From contig JAKJHU010000183.1 in assembly GCA_022316685.1 (NCBI GenBank), positions 248,001-312,000 of the forward strand: a DNA stretch of 64,000 bases. Reading direction: 5' to 3'. Position numbers and translations under genes: made by a program. Origin of the DNA: Progne subis subis (Eukaryota; Chordata; Aves; Passeriformes; Hirundinidae). The notes under the pieces are model-generated. The model saw only the letters and a program-made list of their open reading frames with translations, was not told the origin of the DNA and searched no databases. Every line of letters starts with the position of its first letter. Within the stretch, counting starts at the first letter, position 1. Shown piece after piece: positions 60,339 through 64,000 of the stretch.

Positions 60339-63300
60339 GATTAATAAGCATGATTATGGCAGAGGGGAAAAAAATGGCCTGACAGCCAATGCCTGCAGCC
60401 ACCTCCAGCCCTCTCCTGAGGGAAACCATGCACAGCCCCAGCACACTCTGACAGACAAACACCTCCTCAGGACTTCAGGCGGCTGAAAATTTACATTTCA
60501 GCACTAGTTTTACATTCAAGCAAAGCTCGGGGCCACTGCAAAGAAAACAGGAGTCCCATTACCTCAGAGCACTCGGCATGCAAAGCACACTCCAAGGCTG
60601 GGGCGGGGGAAGGAGATTGCAGGAATTTTTTCCTGAAATGGAATGGGAAGATAAGATCGAGTGAAAAGGAGCAGAGGCCGATGACATATCTAGACTCCCA
60701 GAAGCCAGTAAAAATGCAAACGGGCTGCCATTTCTGCCAGTAACACTCAGAACCAACTTTGATTCTGCTAAAATATATCACATTAAACAAGGAGATAAGC
60801 CTGGCACTGAATCCACACAGAGCAGCTCCCTTTGACCAGGACAGCTTTACTTCTCACTCCAGGAAATCCTGAACAAAGCTTTCTATTCAAAGAGTCTCCA
60901 CTCTGACTATCACGGTGTTTAGGAATAACTTTGGCCATTTACCTTTCAGCAGTCTGATTTGCAAGTGCTATTAAAAACTCTACATAAAGCCATAAACCAC
61001 CCTGGCAAAGCTGCCCCCATCCAGTCCCAGTCAGAAACCCTTCCCCAAACCAGGAAAGGGCTTGCTGCCCCGAAGCCACAAACAGCAAACTTCACACGAG
61101 ATGTCAGAGAGGAGAAAAGAAAGGGTGCATTGAATGCGCGTCCCTGGAGACAGAGATTACAGAGCAAGAACTGAAGCTGATGAGACCTGATAGCGATGAT
61201 AAACTCTGGAGATGATAGAGGCATTCCCTGGATTTTAATCCATCTGTTGTCCTTGGGGTTTGGACAGACACACCAGGCAGAAATACAGATGCATGAAAAT
61301 ATTTAATACAGGCATGATTTGGTTTCACATACATGAAGTATATACATGTGAAATAAACAGATGCATATTCAACCACCAGAGGCAAAGGAAGCATTTCTTA
61401 TTTTCTCTCCATTTTATCTGCCTATCACCTCTGAATCAGTGAGATGACCTCAAAGGCCAGCGCTGGCTCTAGTCTGAGACACGCATTTTGCACACTGCTA
61501 AGCAAGACCAAAAGCAGCTCTGCCCTGCCATGGCTGAACTCAGCCTCAACAACTGATTCCATTCAGTGAACTGTTCCCTAACAGAGGGAAAACAGTAAAA
61601 CCGGCACCCCTCCTTGACAGCCCGTGGCTGCTCTTCCGAGACTCCAGCACGCAGGCAAGAGCATCGAGAACTTCACGCAACAGCCAGCATCAAAAAAATA
61701 AGCATAAGAAGCTAGGGAGATGTAAAAAATAAATCCCAGACCTTTGCAGGCTGAATAAGCCTCTCACATGCAGCACAATCCAACAGGAACAATTTCCCCA
61801 GCAATGCCAGGCATTGCAGGGAGATGAAAGCAGGCTCCAGCTCTTCGGGAGCAGGACCTGCAGGCAGGAGGGAGGCCTCAGGAATTCCCAGGAGCAGGAA
61901 CCCAGCCCCAAACCTGTGGCAAACACAGCAGAGAGCAATACAACAGGAGGTCGCTGGGGAAGGTTCCCAGTGCTGCAGGAAGGTTATGACAAAGCAGGTT
62001 TGCTGGCAGGGAGAAGCAGAGGACAGGGCTGAGGGCCAGCTCCAGGAGAGAAGAGCTGAGGGAAGAGGGAATAGCCCAGCAGCTGGGAAGTTCCAGCCCA
62101 GGGAACACCTGTGCTCATGTGAGCTCAACCCACGTCCCTTCCATCGCAGGCAACCCCAGCACCACCCCAGCAGGAGAGCACCAGGACCTGGCCTGAGTCT
62201 GCCTCGGTTTCTAAGCCACACTCACTGGCTGGCTCCGGCATATGCTCAGAATTCCCTTATCCCTATTCTGAGGCTGCCATAATTCCCATTTTTGCTGCCA
62301 GTGCTAGGAAGGAGCCTCAGAGCTATACGCTGAGGCCCTGGAATTTAAATATACGATAACACTGTAAATAAGAGGAAACAAATTCCTTAAGGAAAACCTT
62401 TTCACATGCCAGATCAGTTCCCAATAGTAACTGCTCAGCTTTGACAAGAGATAAATATTTACAGTCTGAAACAGAGAACACCTTGTGTTGCAATACTGGA
62501 ATGCAAACCTTGTCAGTCCTGGTATCCTGAAGAGAGGGTTTTGATATTTTAAAGAAAAAAATTAGAAATAAACCCCCAAGCTGAGACTTAGAAGCACACA
62601 CACATTATTGTGCTCATTTACCCCACCAAAACAAAAACCTGAAGGTAGTCACACAGAGAAAGTGTCAAACATGCTGAATCCAGAACAGATTTTCCCAAAA
62701 GGAGACCTCATCCCCCAGGGAATGTAGACAGTTTACAGCGAAAGTCTAAATTATTGCCAAGAATATGCTGCTTTCTCTTTATTTATTTAAATATAGTCCA
62801 AGTTGCTCCTCTTAAGACAGTCCTCTAGTGAATGCAGAAACTGAAGATTTTTCCTACTGGAACAAAAAGGCAGCAAAGAGGATCAGATGTCCACATCCAG
62901 CTCCTTGAATTGGGGCATCCAACACCAGGAATATTCTCGGGAAGAGAAAGCCCAACAGCTAAAGCCTGAGCTATCTCTGAGCTGCCAGCATCACTCCCAA
63001 CCTCCAGGATCAGCTCCTTCCAGCTAAGGAAAGAATGTGGGGAATGTCATTCACACTGGCACTGGAAGATCGGGGAATGGGAAGTGTACAATGGCTGGAT
63101 ATCCCTGTCCTGGGGAGGGTGATAAGCCTGGTACAAGGAGATGCTCTCATTTCTGCACGGCTCAGGTTGCTGCCATTTTAAACGAAGTAAGCACCCCATT
63201 AAACACAAGTGCTTTTTTTTGCTGCACTGTCTGTGCAGTTCAGACTCCCAGTTCTGAGAGGACCCGCACGAGGCCAGCCTGGCTGAGCTGCTACAGCAGG

Positions 63301-63807
63301 ATCTCATATCTGAGGTGCAATTTTCCTCACCCAACTGCTGTTGGGGCTTTTATGGCCCGCTCCCTTTGAAGTGGGGCAGCCCAGTTGCCAGCACGCCGAT
63401 GGAAGAGTTCAATGTCTACCTGCCACCCTCAGTTCCCTTACTTCCTCCTCCCCTTCCCAGGGAATTATTCCCCTGGGCAGAACTTTCCTGCCTTGGCCTG
63501 ACTGCTGCTCCACCATCCCATCCCTGCAGTCAGCCAGGCCTTATGTTCTGTGCTCAAGTTCTCCGTTTGCTCCCCTGCTTCCAGCATCCCTGCACAGCGG
63601 TTTATTTTTAGACCACCATTTTTAGAGCAAAGCCCAGAAGTAGCACACTTTCAGTGCCAAACAGAATTCAGCTGTGACTCTAATGCTGTCAGCTGACAGG
63701 ACACTTGGGTTCAGCGCCCACTCAGCACTGGTGTGACTCTGTGGCTGTCACCCAGGGCCACTGCTGGCCCCTGGGCTTTCCCAGCTGCACACACCACTGG
63801 CCCTGGG

Positions 63808-63895
63808 CTACCACAAGGGATGGTGACTCTGCCACACCCTGGGCAGCTCCTTCCAAAGCCTGGAAGAAATTCCTCTAGATGACTGCCCTAAATGT
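63808..63895 (-). repeat. CR1 (Y-like) internal fragment, diverged
   Basis: GGGATGGTGACTCTGCCACA, CCCTGGGCAGCTCCTTCCAA and GGAAGAAATTCCTCT resemble the middle of the antisense Y-type 3' region. Short and diverged. Confidence 0.55.
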
Positions 63896-64000
63896 CTGGA
63901 CAGAGAACTGTGCTGGCCCAAGAGAGCCCAGAGCCTCCCCCTTAGGTCCACATAAATGTTCGCAATTTGGGGTCACCACTCACAGCCAGCTCAAGGCAAA

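Larger units (their letters stand above)
48598..64000 (-). other. HDAC4: HDAC4 intron upstream of the start exon (partial)
   Basis: Sequence upstream of the acceptor at 48598-48599 on the minus strand. The first 230 bases (48600-48830) are strikingly AT-rich. Nine CR1 fragments follow between 49.4 and 63.9 kb. There are also an A12 run (51045-51056), CTTT repeats (52030-52048), a C15 run (53841-53855), a TG repeat (55235-55248), T22 (56358-56379) and T16 (57441-57456). I see no upstream non-coding exon or CpG-island promoter, which fits the HDAC4 promoter lying well beyond the right edge. Blocks 53.3-56.9, 57.1-58.4 and 60.4-63.8 kb contain no feature I recognise. Confidence 0.8.

Noticed and set aside
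1..64000. tRNA, rRNA, CRISPR arrays, bacterial operons or insertion sequences
   Set aside because: No cloverleaf, spaced repeats, ribosome sites or transposase-like proteins seen; the genome is avian.
1..64000. Endogenous retrovirus with gag/pol remnants
   Set aside because: No reverse transcriptase, protease or integrase motifs in any listed frame and no paired long terminal repeats recognised.

Overview
This window is vertebrate nuclear DNA, almost certainly from a bird. The evidence is at least 36 short, 5'-truncated copies of the CR1 LINE family in several subfamilies. There are no Alu, B1 or L1-type repeats. No operons, ribosome binding sites or long coding ORFs are present.

The window lies inside one gene on the minus strand: HDAC4, a class IIa histone deacetylase. 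Two exons can be read directly. The first coding exon (48348-48597) has 228 bases of 5'UTR followed by an ATG and MSSQSHP. It ends in a consensus GTAAGG donor and is preceded by a polypyrimidine tract and CAG acceptor. The next exon (3392-3463) is 72 bases and continues in frame with [15 protein letters not shown] and then PRVNHMPSS. It is also flanked by a pyrimidine tract plus CAG and by GTAAGG. Joined, the exons give the characteristic N-terminus of HDAC4, which HDAC5, HDAC7 and HDAC9 do not share. The 44,884-base intron between them fills most of the window. Bases 48598-64000 belong to the upstream intron, and bases 1-3391 to the following intron.

Layout in + coordinates. 1-3391: next intron, with two CR1 copies and a CpG-enriched patch. 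3392-3463: coding exon. 3464-30900: CR1-rich part of the large intron, with AT-rich candidate conserved blocks (7.2-8.1 kb, 21.0-21.3 kb, 30.3-30.6 kb) and a MEF2/E-box/TATA cluster (28.09-28.36 kb). 30.9-44.7 kb: largely CR1-free, with a CRE/MEF2 pair near 31.5 kb and CpG clusters near 36.9 and 42.1 kb. 44.7-48.3 kb: AT-rich block and start-exon approach. 48348-48597: start exon with short upstream ORFs. 48.6-64 kb: upstream intron with nine more CR1 fragments.

Most long ORFs are chance readings through CR1 or CpG-rich intron sequence and are left out. The regulatory calls rest on motif density only. They are hypotheses until checked by cross-species alignment or chromatin data. I found no new coding system. 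The most unusual items are the intronic regulatory clusters and the upstream ORFs before the HDAC4 start.
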